Shown here: positions 55,701 through 62,751 of the stretch, one piece after another | How the letters are laid out: every line of letters starts with the position of its first letter | Position numbering within the stretch: position 1 is the stretch's first letter | NCBI RefSeq assembly: GCF_020858115.1 | Contig: NZ_JACYMM010000004.1 | Location: 421,145-485,144 of the forward strand | DNA length: 64,000 nucleotides | Origin: Janthinobacterium sp. FW305-129 | GTDB lineage: Bacteria; Pseudomonadota; Gammaproteobacteria; Burkholderiales; Burkholderiaceae_D | Direction: 5' to 3' | The notes under the pieces: generated by a model | What the model saw: the letters and a program-made list of their open reading frames with translations, nothing else | Database searches by the model: none | Told to the model about the DNA's origin: nothing | Program-made: the position numbers and the translations under genes

Positions 55701-55844
55701 TTCATTCCGCTGACCCATTCGGTCTTCTGGGGCACCTTGGCTTACACCCTGATCGGCGGCACGTTTGCCGGCACGGTGCTGACCCTGGTGTTCTTGCCGG
55801 CCATGTATGCGATCTGGTTCCGGATACGGCCGCAGGCTGTATAG
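52782..55844 (+). CDS. RND multidrug efflux permease
   Basis: 1020 aa, the size of HAE1-type RND pumps. Twelve helices with two large periplasmic loops are expected. Visible features are the N-terminal LAVRERSVTLFLICLISLAGLLSFFKLGRAEDP, the proton-relay helix 4 motif LGLLVDDAIIAIEMMVVKMEEG (two adjacent Asp), and RPVILTALAAILAFIPLTHS with LIALSGILMRNTLILIGQI near the C-terminus. It resembles the VexK/AcrB-like subgroup often annotated without a name in Burkholderiales. Substrates are unknown. It is coupled to the adaptor gene. Confidence 0.94.
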   Translation: MSAAGFNLSALAVRERSVTLFLICLISLAGLLSFFKLGRAEDPAFTVKVMTIVTAWPGASAREMQDQVADKIEKRLQELRWYERAETYTTPGLAFTTLTLLDGTPPGQVQAEFYQARKKAGDEAANLPAGVIGPMIDDEYADVTFALYALKAKGEPQRLLVREAETLRQRLLHVPGVKKVNIIGEQAERIYVELSQERLATLGVRAQDVFAALHGQNVLTPAGSVETRGPQVTIRLDGALDALQKIRDTPVVVQGRTLALSDIATVRRGQVDPASFMVRNGGEPALLLGVVMRDGWNGLDLGKALDGEVTAIGAAMPLGMSLAKVTDQSVNISAAVDEFMLKFLAALLVVMLVCFISMGWRVGIVVAAAVPLTLAVVFIVMAATGKNFDRITLGSLILGLGLLVDDAIIAIEMMVVKMEEGYSRIAASAYAWSHTAAPMLAGTLVTAVGFMPNGFARSSAGEYTSNMFWIVGIALIASWVVAVVFTPYLGVKLLPELKKVAGGHDALYGTPRYHRFRRLLGRVIARKWLVFCTVIGLFVLAVLGMAVVKKQFFPISDRPEVLIEVQLPYGSAIGQTSGAAAKVEAWLARQPEAKIVTAYVGQGAPRFYLAMGPELPDPSFAKIVVRTDSQQARDSLKQRLRVAVAAGLAPEARVRVTQLVFGPYSPFPVAYRVSGPDPEVLRGIAGEVRRVMQASPIMRTVNTDWGTRTPTLHFSLQQERLQAMGLTSAAVAQQLQFLLSGVPVTAVREDIRTVQVVARAAGDVRLDPARIADLTLAGANGERIALSQVGSVEVRWEEPVMRRRDRQPTITVRGDIADGMQPPDVSGAITAQLRPIIDKLPASYRIEQAGSIEESAKATQAMLPLFPIMLALTLLMIILQVRSISAMVMVFLTSPLGLIGVVPTLLLFQQPFGINALVGLIALSGILMRNTLILIGQIHQNEAAGLAPFDAVVEATVQRARPVILTALAAILAFIPLTHSVFWGTLAYTLIGGTFAGTVLTLVFLPAMYAIWFRIRPQAV

Positions 55845-55873
55845 CTTGAATAGCGGGCCGGAGACGCGGGCCT

Positions 55874-55959
55874 GAGAAAATGCCGATGGCGGCGTTGCGG
55901 CTTCCTTGCCGTACTGGCGTACTGTCTGCGTCGCCGCGCCTTGCCCTCGGCATTTTTCA
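55874..55959. repeat. Self-complementary intergenic element
   Basis: TGAGAAAATGCCGA at the left end pairs with TCGGCATTTTTCA at the right end, and GGCGGCG / CGCCGC-type pairs continue inward, so about 86 bases can fold into one long imperfect hairpin. The centre (CCTTGCCGTACTGGCGTACTG) has its own GTAC symmetry. It could be a small non-autonomous mobile element, a REP-like repeat or a strong terminator for the pump operon; its T5 run would serve the plus strand. Confidence 0.55.
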
Positions 55960-56054
55960 GGTCCGCTTGGCCCGGGGAGCCTGTCTTTCTGACTTGGGCC
56001 GTTTCGTGGCTTGCTTGTTTTTTGTTTTTTGTTTCTTGTTGCTTGTCTCTTTCT

Positions 56055-57092
56055 CTAGGCTCCGGCGGCATCCTGCCGGTAGCGCGCCGGCGGCAGCGCG
56101 AACTGGGTCTTGAAGAAGCGGGTGAACGCGCTTTGCGAGGAAAAGCCCAGGCGCTCGCCGATTTCCACCACGCTCAGGCTCGTTTCGCGCAGCAAACGGC
56201 GCGATTCGCGGCTTTTCGCGCGCAGTTCCAGTGCGCGGAACGAGGTCTGCTCCTGCTGCAGCTGGCGCTGCAAGGTCCAGCGGTTCATCGCCAGGCCGTC
56301 GCACAGGGCCGGCAGCAGCGCGGCGCCGTCGGCGTCCCCGGCGCCTTGCCGGCCCAGCAAATCGATGATCGCCTGCTCCACGCGGGCCGAAAACAGCTGC
56401 GCCCCCTGCAGCTGCTGCAATTGTCCCTGTGCGTGCCGCAGCGCGTGCGGCGCCAGCATGGCGTTGAACTGGGCGAAGGGCCGGTCCAGCGCTGGCGCGT
56501 TGAAGGTCAGGGTATTGCGCGCCTGGCCGAAAGTGGCGGCGGCGCCGAAGCACTCGGCAATGGCTGGCGCGAACCACGGCGCCTTGCCCTGGAAGCCGGC
56601 ATGGAAAGCCGTGGCGGCGCCATCGTCGTAGGCGCGCGCCACCAGCGACAGCATGCGGAAATTGGCCAGCGCCTGCATGGCGCCCCCCAGCGGGCAAAAC
56701 TCGGACAGGTATTCGATCTCGATGCGCGTCCCATTCTCACTCATCAGCATGAAGTCGAATTCGCCGATCAGGCCCCGCAAGTGCAGCAGCTCGTGCAGCG
56801 CGCTGCGCAGGGTGGGGCGGTTGAAGCAGACGTGGGCGATGCCCGAGTAATGCGCGAACCAGTGCGTCACGTCCAGGTCGAGCAAGCCGCGGTGCTGCGG
56901 CAGTTGCTGGGCGTAGGCCGTCATGCGGCGGTGCCGCTCGGCGTTGATGCGGCCGCCCGGCTCCTCCAGCTGCGCCGGCGTGATGCCCGTCTGGCGGAAA
57001 AAGTCGGCGGGGGCGTGGCCGTCGGCCTGCATGGCGCGCGCGCATTGCTGCGCAATGCGGTTCGAAACCGTGCGCGTGTCGGGTTTGTGCAA
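56055..57092 (-). CDS. AraC-family transcriptional regulator (OruR/ArgR-like)
   Basis: About 345 aa. The N-terminal arabinose-binding-like domain (about 20-200; IGEFDFMLMSENGTRIEIEYLS) is followed by a C-terminal AraC HTH with LRETSLSVVEIGERLGFSSQSAFTRFFKTQF and a PARYR end. I start at TTG 57092 (LHKPDTRTVSN): AGGAGA lies five bases upstream, and no ATG is available; the frame could also open at GTG 57155 through a KQNKQNKQ stretch encoded by a CTTATTCTG direct repeat. It is divergent from a GH3 gene and may control it. Confidence 0.88.
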   Translation of the reverse strand: MHKPDTRTVSNRIAQQCARAMQADGHAPADFFRQTGITPAQLEEPGGRINAERHRRMTAYAQQLPQHRGLLDLDVTHWFAHYSGIAHVCFNRPTLRSALHELLHLRGLIGEFDFMLMSENGTRIEIEYLSEFCPLGGAMQALANFRMLSLVARAYDDGAATAFHAGFQGKAPWFAPAIAECFGAAATFGQARNTLTFNAPALDRPFAQFNAMLAPHALRHAQGQLQQLQGAQLFSARVEQAIIDLLGRQGAGDADGAALLPALCDGLAMNRWTLQRQLQQEQTSFRALELRAKSRESRRLLRETSLSVVEIGERLGFSSQSAFTRFFKTQFALPPARYRQDAAGA

Positions 57093-57169
57093 GGCTGTCT
57101 CCTGCTTATTCTGCTTATTCTGCTTGTTGTAGTAATTTTTCACAAATATTAGCACTTTGTAGGAAATTG

Positions 57170-57193
57170 TTGGTTATCGTGGCGCTTAACCAA
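57170..57193. promoter_or_regulatory. Inverted repeat in the araC-GH3 intergenic region
   Basis: TTGGTTA-N10-TAACCAA, perfect seven-base arms, centred about 140 bases before the GH3 start codon and 90 bases before the AraC start. One helical turn of spacing fits a dimeric regulator. Confidence 0.5.
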
Positions 57194-57321
57194 AAATTGT
57201 TCTCGCGGGTATAAAACGCGTGCTGCGCGGTCAAGAAACTCACGCATTCTCACGCTATATTGTTTTCGGCCGGCCTTGCTGTCGCGCCTTGATACCTACA
57301 AAAACAGTCTTGGAGATAATG

Positions 57322-59328
57322 ATGAATTGCACTTTGAAACCGATGGCCCGCGTGGTCGCCGGCTGCGTCGCCACGCTTGCCCTGGCCGCCTGCGGCAACG
57401 ACACCAGCAGCGAGCAATACACGCAGCCCGTATTCGGCGCCACCAGCTACACCCAGTTGAAAGTCGACGGCTATACCTTCAAGGATATGAACCGCAACGG
57501 CAAGATCGACCCGTACGAAGACTGGCGCCTGCCGGCCGAGGCGCGCGCCGACGACCTGTTGTCGCGCATGAGCCTCGATGAAAAGGCGGGCCTGATGATG
57601 CACGGCACGGCGCCCACCGTGTCCGACCCTTCCGGCATCGGCCTGGGCGGCGCGTATGACCTCACGGCCCTGCAGGACCTGATCGTCAAGCAGTACGTCA
57701 ACACCTTCATTACCCGCATGGCTGGCGACACGGCGAATATGGCGGCCCAGTACAACAAGGTACAGGCGCTGAGCGAAACCTCGCGCCACGGAATTCCCGT
57801 CTCCATCAGCACGGACCCGCGCCACCATTTCCAGTACACGGTGGGCGCCAGTGCCGGTACCAAGGGTTTCTCGCAGTGGCCGGAAACCCTGGGCCTGGCC
57901 GCCATCGGCGACGATGCGCTGGTGCGCCGCTTCGGCGACATCGCGCGCCAGGAATACCTGGCCGTCGGCATCACGCAGGCGCTGTCACCGCAGGCGGACC
58001 TGGCCACCGAGCCGCGCTGGTCGCGCATCAACGGCACCTTTGGCGAAGACGCCGACTTGGCCAGGCGCATGGTGCAGCACTATATCGAAGGTTTCCAGGA
58101 CGGCAATACGGGCTTGCATGACGGCAGCGTGGTGGCCGTCGTCAAGCACTGGGTCGGCTATGGCGCCACGAAAGAGGGCTACGACGGCCACAATTACTAT
58201 GGCCGCTACATGACCTACCCTGGCAATAACTTCGCCTATCACGTCAAGCCGTTCGAAGGAGCGTTCACGGCGAAGGCGGCTTCCGTCATGCCGACCTACG
58301 CCTTGCCGGATGGCAATATCACCATCGACGGCATCACTTTGGAGCAAGTGGCGGCCGGCTTCAGCAAGACCATGCTGACGGATCTGCTGCGCGGAAAATA
58401 CGGTTTCGAGGGCGTGATCCTGTCCGACTGGGGCATCACGTCCGACTGCGACGCCAACTGCCGCAACGGCACGGCGCCTGGTGTGGCGCCTTCCTTCATC
58501 GGCTTCGGCACGCCGTGGGGCATGGAAGACGCCACCAAGGCCGAGCGTTATGTAAAAGCCGTGACGGCGGGGATGGACCAGTTTGGCGGCGTGACGGAAG
58601 CGCCGTATCTGACGCAAGCCGTGCAGCGTGGCCAACTGACGGAAGCGCGCATCAACGCCTCGGCGCGGCGCATCCTGATCCAGAAATTCAAGCAGGGCCT
58701 GTTCGAGCATCCGTTCGTCGATGCGGCCAAGGCGGCCAGCACGGTGGGCAAGGCGGAATTCGTCGAAGCGGGCCTGGAGGCCCAGCGCCGCTCGCTCGTC
58801 TTGCTGGAAAACAAGGACAAGGTCTTGCCGCTGGCCGCCACCGTCAAGAAGGTCTACCTGTACGGCATCGATGCGGCCGTGGCGCGGCAGTATGGCTACA
58901 CGGTGGTCGCCACGCCGCAGGAAGCGGACGTGGCCCTGCTGCGCGTGGCCGCGCCGTATGAAACCCTGCACCCGAACTACATCTTCGGCAGCATGCAGCA
59001 CGAGGGCCGCCTCGATTACGTCGACGGCAATGCCGACTACGAGGCGATCAAGAACGCGGCCAAGTATGCGCCGAAGACGGTGGTCACCGTGTACCTGGAC
59101 CGCCCGGCCATCCTCGGCAACGTGCAGGACAAGGCCAGCGCCATCCTCGCCAACTTCGGCGTGAGCGACGGCGCGCTGTTCGACGTCCTGACGGGCAAGG
59201 CCAAGCCGCAAGGCAAGCTGCCGTTCGAGCTGCCGTCGTCGATGGCCGAAGTGCAGGTGCAGAAATCGGACGTGCCGTATGACACGGCCCATCCGCTGTA
59301 CAAGTTCGGTTACGGGCTGGGGTACTAA
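57322..59328 (+). CDS. Glycoside hydrolase family 3 lipoprotein
   Basis: About 668 aa with a lipobox (LALAAC) after a short signal sequence, so anchored to the cell envelope. GH3 features are visible: DLLSRMSLDEKAGLMMHG, ISTDPRHHFQYTVGAS, VVAVVKHWVGYGATKEGYDGHN (the KH conserved in the family), and GFEGVILSDWGITSDC with the likely nucleophile Asp in SDW; the C-terminal domain starts near RRSLVLLENKDKVLPL. It should be a beta-glucosidase or beta-xylosidase-type exo-enzyme, substrate unknown. GGAG lies six bases before ATG 57322; an ATG three bases earlier also exists. Confidence 0.9.
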   Translation: MNCTLKPMARVVAGCVATLALAACGNDTSSEQYTQPVFGATSYTQLKVDGYTFKDMNRNGKIDPYEDWRLPAEARADDLLSRMSLDEKAGLMMHGTAPTVSDPSGIGLGGAYDLTALQDLIVKQYVNTFITRMAGDTANMAAQYNKVQALSETSRHGIPVSISTDPRHHFQYTVGASAGTKGFSQWPETLGLAAIGDDALVRRFGDIARQEYLAVGITQALSPQADLATEPRWSRINGTFGEDADLARRMVQHYIEGFQDGNTGLHDGSVVAVVKHWVGYGATKEGYDGHNYYGRYMTYPGNNFAYHVKPFEGAFTAKAASVMPTYALPDGNITIDGITLEQVAAGFSKTMLTDLLRGKYGFEGVILSDWGITSDCDANCRNGTAPGVAPSFIGFGTPWGMEDATKAERYVKAVTAGMDQFGGVTEAPYLTQAVQRGQLTEARINASARRILIQKFKQGLFEHPFVDAAKAASTVGKAEFVEAGLEAQRRSLVLLENKDKVLPLAATVKKVYLYGIDAAVARQYGYTVVATPQEADVALLRVAAPYETLHPNYIFGSMQHEGRLDYVDGNADYEAIKNAAKYAPKTVVTVYLDRPAILGNVQDKASAILANFGVSDGALFDVLTGKAKPQGKLPFELPSSMAEVQVQKSDVPYDTAHPLYKFGYGLGY

Positions 59329-59339
59329 AACGCTGCTGT

Positions 59340-60530
59340 TCAGGCTTGCTGGCGCCAGGCATGGCTGTCCAGGGCGTCGATAAAGCGCGCCAGCGGCCAG
59401 TCTTGCGCCAGCGCTTCGCGCATCAGCTGCTGCTGCGTGGGCGGCGCCATGCCGTCGATGGGCTGGTCGCGGTCCAGGTTGCTGGGGAAGGCATAGCCTT
59501 CGGCACAGGCGGCGATCGCGTGGCCGACGCCAAGATCATCCAGGGCGCCCTGCGCGCGCAGCGCCTGCAGGGCCGGATACAGGGCCGCGCTCATGGCGCG
59601 GCGGTCCAGCGTTTCCATGGCGCGCCCGAACGGCGACGACACTTGCAGCAGCTTGGCCATGCGGCGGATATCGGGCGAGCGGTTATGCCCGGCCGCGTGG
59701 AACAGGGCGGGATTGAAGAACACGGCGTCGCCTTTCGACAGGGGCAGCTGCACGCAATGCTGCGCAAAATAGTCGCGGAACGGCCGCTGCTGCCAGGCGA
59801 GAAAACCGGCGCGGTAGCGCTGCGAGCCGGGCAGGTACAAGGTGGGGCCGGAGTCCAGCGGCATGTCGCAATGGGCGACTGCGCCCTGCAAGGTCAAAAG
59901 GGCCGACATCTGGTGTACGGGCGCCGGGTAGGCGGCGCAGGCGGCGGCGCTCTGAAAGCCCAGGTGGTAGTCGCGGTGCGGCGCCTGCGCGGCTCCGCCC
60001 GGGTTGACGACGTTCACTTGCGCCGTCATCTGGTAGGCGGGACCGAGCCAGGCCTCGGCGATCCACGCAAAGACGGGATTGGCGTAATAGCGCGCAAAGG
60101 CATCGGGCGCGCGCAGGCACAGCTTTTGCTGGGCATTCCAGATGCGGTCATTCGCGCCAGGTTTGGCGAAATGGTCGCCGGCCGCCTGGCCGCTGGCATG
60201 CTGTTCGGCGATCAGCGCGTGAAACACGCGACTCACCTGTTCCAGCGTCTCCATGTCGATGACGGCGCGTTTCAGTACGATGACGCCGGGCCCGTCCATC
60301 AGCGCCTGGCCCCATTCGGCCTGCAGCGCGCGCAAAGCCAGCGGCTTGCCGGCCAGTGCGCGCACCTGGTCGCAGTCGTAGACGAGGATGTTTTCTTCCA
60401 CCGCAGCGGCGTGGGGATAGTCGGCCAGCGCCGTGGATAGGCTGACGGTGCGGATGAAGTCCTGCAGGTCGCAGTGTTTCGGCGTCAGCCAGTAGGGGGC
60501 GGGCGGCGCGGCGGTGGCGGTGGTGGGCAT
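59340..60530 (-). CDS. Phytanoyl-CoA dioxygenase (PhyH) family protein
   Basis: 396 aa, a 2-oxoglutarate/Fe(II)-dependent oxygenase. The HxD iron ligands are seen in APHRDYHLGFQ, the distal His in FHAAGHNRSPDIRRMAKLLQ with the 2-oxoglutarate-binding Arg; DSGPTLYLPGSQRYRAG and GDAVFFNPALFH are typical of the family. AGGAGA precedes ATG 60530. The substrate is unknown; it is divergent from a LacI-type regulator, which suggests a role in use of a sugar or polyol derivative. Confidence 0.85.
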   Translation of the reverse strand: MPTTATAAPPAPYWLTPKHCDLQDFIRTVSLSTALADYPHAAAVEENILVYDCDQVRALAGKPLALRALQAEWGQALMDGPGVIVLKRAVIDMETLEQVSRVFHALIAEQHASGQAAGDHFAKPGANDRIWNAQQKLCLRAPDAFARYYANPVFAWIAEAWLGPAYQMTAQVNVVNPGGAAQAPHRDYHLGFQSAAACAAYPAPVHQMSALLTLQGAVAHCDMPLDSGPTLYLPGSQRYRAGFLAWQQRPFRDYFAQHCVQLPLSKGDAVFFNPALFHAAGHNRSPDIRRMAKLLQVSSPFGRAMETLDRRAMSAALYPALQALRAQGALDDLGVGHAIAACAEGYAFPSNLDRDQPIDGMAPPTQQQLMREALAQDWPLARFIDALDSHAWRQQA

Positions 60531-60645
60531 GCGGTGTCTCCTGATGTTGTAAAAATAAGTTGTAGAATCAGTATAGGGATGAAAATCCGCATTTATCATC
60601 AAGAAATCCATCAAAAAACCATCAATTCCTTAAAATGGATATGGC

Positions 60646-61677
60646 ATGACGCATCCTTTCCCCGTCAAGGTCGTGGCGCTGCAGGCCGGCGTCAGCGTGG
60701 CCACGGTCGACCGCGTCATCAAGCAGCGCGGGGGCGTGCACGCCAATACGGTGCGCCGCGTGATGCAGGCGCTCGACGAGCTGGCGCGGCAAAGCACGCA
60801 GGTGGGCCTGTCCGGCAGAAAATTCATGCTTGACGTGCTGATGGTGGCGCCGCGCCGCTTTACGGACGCCGTGCGCGCCGCGCTGGAGGGCGAGTTGCCG
60901 TCGCTGCATCCGGCCGTGCTGCGCTCGCGCTTTCACCTGCATGAAACGCTGGACGTGGGCGGCATCGTCGGCCTGCTCGAGCGCATCCGCAAGAACGGCA
61001 GCCACGGCGTGCTGCTGAAAGCACCGGACTTGCCAGCAGTGGCGGAAGCGGTGAACCGGCTGGCGGCGGCCGGCATCCCCGTGGTGACGCTGGTGACGGA
61101 CTTGCCGTCCTCCGCGCGCCGCAGCTATGTGGGCATGGACAACCGCGCGGCGGGCGAGACGGCCGCCTACCTGGTCGGCCAGTGGCTGGGCAGCCGGAAA
61201 AGACAGCAGGTGCTGGTGACCCTGAGCAGCAACCGCTTTCATGGCGAGGAAGAGCGCGAGATCGGCTTTCGCCGCGCCCTGCGCGAACGGCACCGCCACT
61301 TGTCCATCGTCGAAGTGAGCGAGGGCCACGGCATCGACGGCGCCACGGGAGCGCTGGTGCGCGAAGCCCTGGCCGCGCACCCGGGCATCGCCGCCGTGTA
61401 TTCGATCGGCGGCGGCAATGCCGCCATCGTGCAGGCGTTCGCGCAGGCGGGCCGGCTTTGCCAGGTCTTCATCGGCCACGACCTCGACGCGGACAATGTG
61501 GCGCTGCTGCGCGCGGGCGCCATCCACGCGGTGCTGCACCACGACCTGGGCCAGGACATGCGGCGCGCCTGCCAGGAGGTGTTGCGGGCGCAGGGCGCGC
61601 TGCCGGCCCTGGCGCAGCCGCAGCCGCTGTCCGCCATCCAGATCGTCACGCCGTGGAATCTGCCGGCCCTGAATTGA
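60646..61677 (+). CDS. LacI-family transcriptional regulator
   Basis: 343 aa. The N-terminal HTH reads KVVALQAGVSVATVDRVIKQRGGVHANTVRRVMQALDEL, LacI type with the hinge helix; the rest is a periplasmic-binding-like sugar domain (GVLLKAPDLPAVAEAVNRLAAAGIPVVTLVTDLP, then YVGMDNRAAGETAAYL and IGHDLDADNVALL). This resembles regulators of the myo-inositol/sugar alcohol type. It is divergent from the PhyH gene and probably controls it. Confidence 0.92.
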   Translation: MTHPFPVKVVALQAGVSVATVDRVIKQRGGVHANTVRRVMQALDELARQSTQVGLSGRKFMLDVLMVAPRRFTDAVRAALEGELPSLHPAVLRSRFHLHETLDVGGIVGLLERIRKNGSHGVLLKAPDLPAVAEAVNRLAAAGIPVVTLVTDLPSSARRSYVGMDNRAAGETAAYLVGQWLGSRKRQQVLVTLSSNRFHGEEEREIGFRRALRERHRHLSIVEVSEGHGIDGATGALVREALAAHPGIAAVYSIGGGNAAIVQAFAQAGRLCQVFIGHDLDADNVALLRAGAIHAVLHHDLGQDMRRACQEVLRAQGALPALAQPQPLSAIQIVTPWNLPALN

Positions 61678-61766
61678 CGGCCGCCCGGCTTGCTGGCCCG
61701 GGGCTGACGGCAGTGCGCGCCGCATGCCATACTGGCGTCCTTCAACGATGACGAGGGTATGGCGGC

Positions 61767-62708
61767 ATGTGGCGTGGGATCGTATCTGGTTTGCTGGCCG
61801 GCGCCTTCTGGGGCGCCGTTTTCATTGTGCCCGTCCTGCTGCCGGATTTTTCTCCGGTCGAGCTGATGGTGGGCCGCTACGTCTGTTACGGTGCGCTGGC
61901 GGCCGGGCTGATGCTGCCGCGCCTCCTGCCCCTGCTGCGGCGCTTGCGGCGCGGCGACTGGCTGGCCATGCTGCGCCAGGCGCTGGCCGGCAACGTCGTG
62001 TATTACCTGCTGCTGGCGTATGGCGTTAAGCTGGCCGGCGTGGCGCCCACTTCGCTGATCATTGGTTTACTGCCCCTGAGCGTGACGATTGTCGGCCGCA
62101 AGGATCATGGCGCGCTACCGCTGCGCCGCCTGGCCTGGCCGCTGCTGGCGGTGGCCGCGGGCATCGCCTGCATCAATGGCGATATCTTCAGCCATGCGGG
62201 CGGCGCGGACGGCGCCAGCCTGGCGCGCAAGCTGGCCGGCGTGCTGTGCGCCATCGGCGCGCTCGCCTGCTGGACCTGGTATGCGCTCGACAACGCCCGC
62301 TTCCTCAAGCGCCACGCGCATGTCAGCTCCGTGGAGTGGGCCATGCTGTATGGCCTGGCCAGCGGCGTCATCGCGCTGGCCGTGGGCGCCGTGATGCTGG
62401 CGCTGCAGCAGGCAAGTGGCGCCGATGACGCCCCGGCGCGCGACTGGCCCCGCTTCTGGCTTGTGTGCCTGCTGCTGGCGCTGGGCGCTTCCGTGATCGG
62501 CAACTACCTGTGGAACCTGGCGTCGCGCCTGGTGCCGGTGACCTTGTCGGGGCAGCTGATCCTGTCGGAGACCCTGTTCGCGCTGCTGTACGGCTTCGTC
62601 TACGCGCAGCGCATGCCGCGCCTGCTGGAGTGGGCGGCGATGTTCTTGCTGACGGCGGGCGTGCTGTGGTCCGTGCATGCGCATGCACGGCAGGAGGCCG
62701 GGGCTTGA
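61767..62708 (+). CDS. EamA/DMT-family transporter
   Basis: 313 aa with ten predicted membrane helices in two EamA repeats. It starts MWRGIVSGLLAGAFWGAVFIVP; ELMVGRYVCYGALAAGLML, GVAPTSLIIGLLPLSVTIVG and GNYLWNLASRLVPVTLSGQLILSETLFALLYGFVY mark the repeats. A drug/metabolite exporter of unknown substrate. It stands alone, 89 bases after the LacI gene. Confidence 0.88.
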   Translation: MWRGIVSGLLAGAFWGAVFIVPVLLPDFSPVELMVGRYVCYGALAAGLMLPRLLPLLRRLRRGDWLAMLRQALAGNVVYYLLLAYGVKLAGVAPTSLIIGLLPLSVTIVGRKDHGALPLRRLAWPLLAVAAGIACINGDIFSHAGGADGASLARKLAGVLCAIGALACWTWYALDNARFLKRHAHVSSVEWAMLYGLASGVIALAVGAVMLALQQASGADDAPARDWPRFWLVCLLLALGASVIGNYLWNLASRLVPVTLSGQLILSETLFALLYGFVYAQRMPRLLEWAAMFLLTAGVLWSVHAHARQEAGA

Positions 62709-62751
62709 CGGACGCGAGGGCGGCCAGCGCCGCCCTCCGGCGCGCTGAGTC

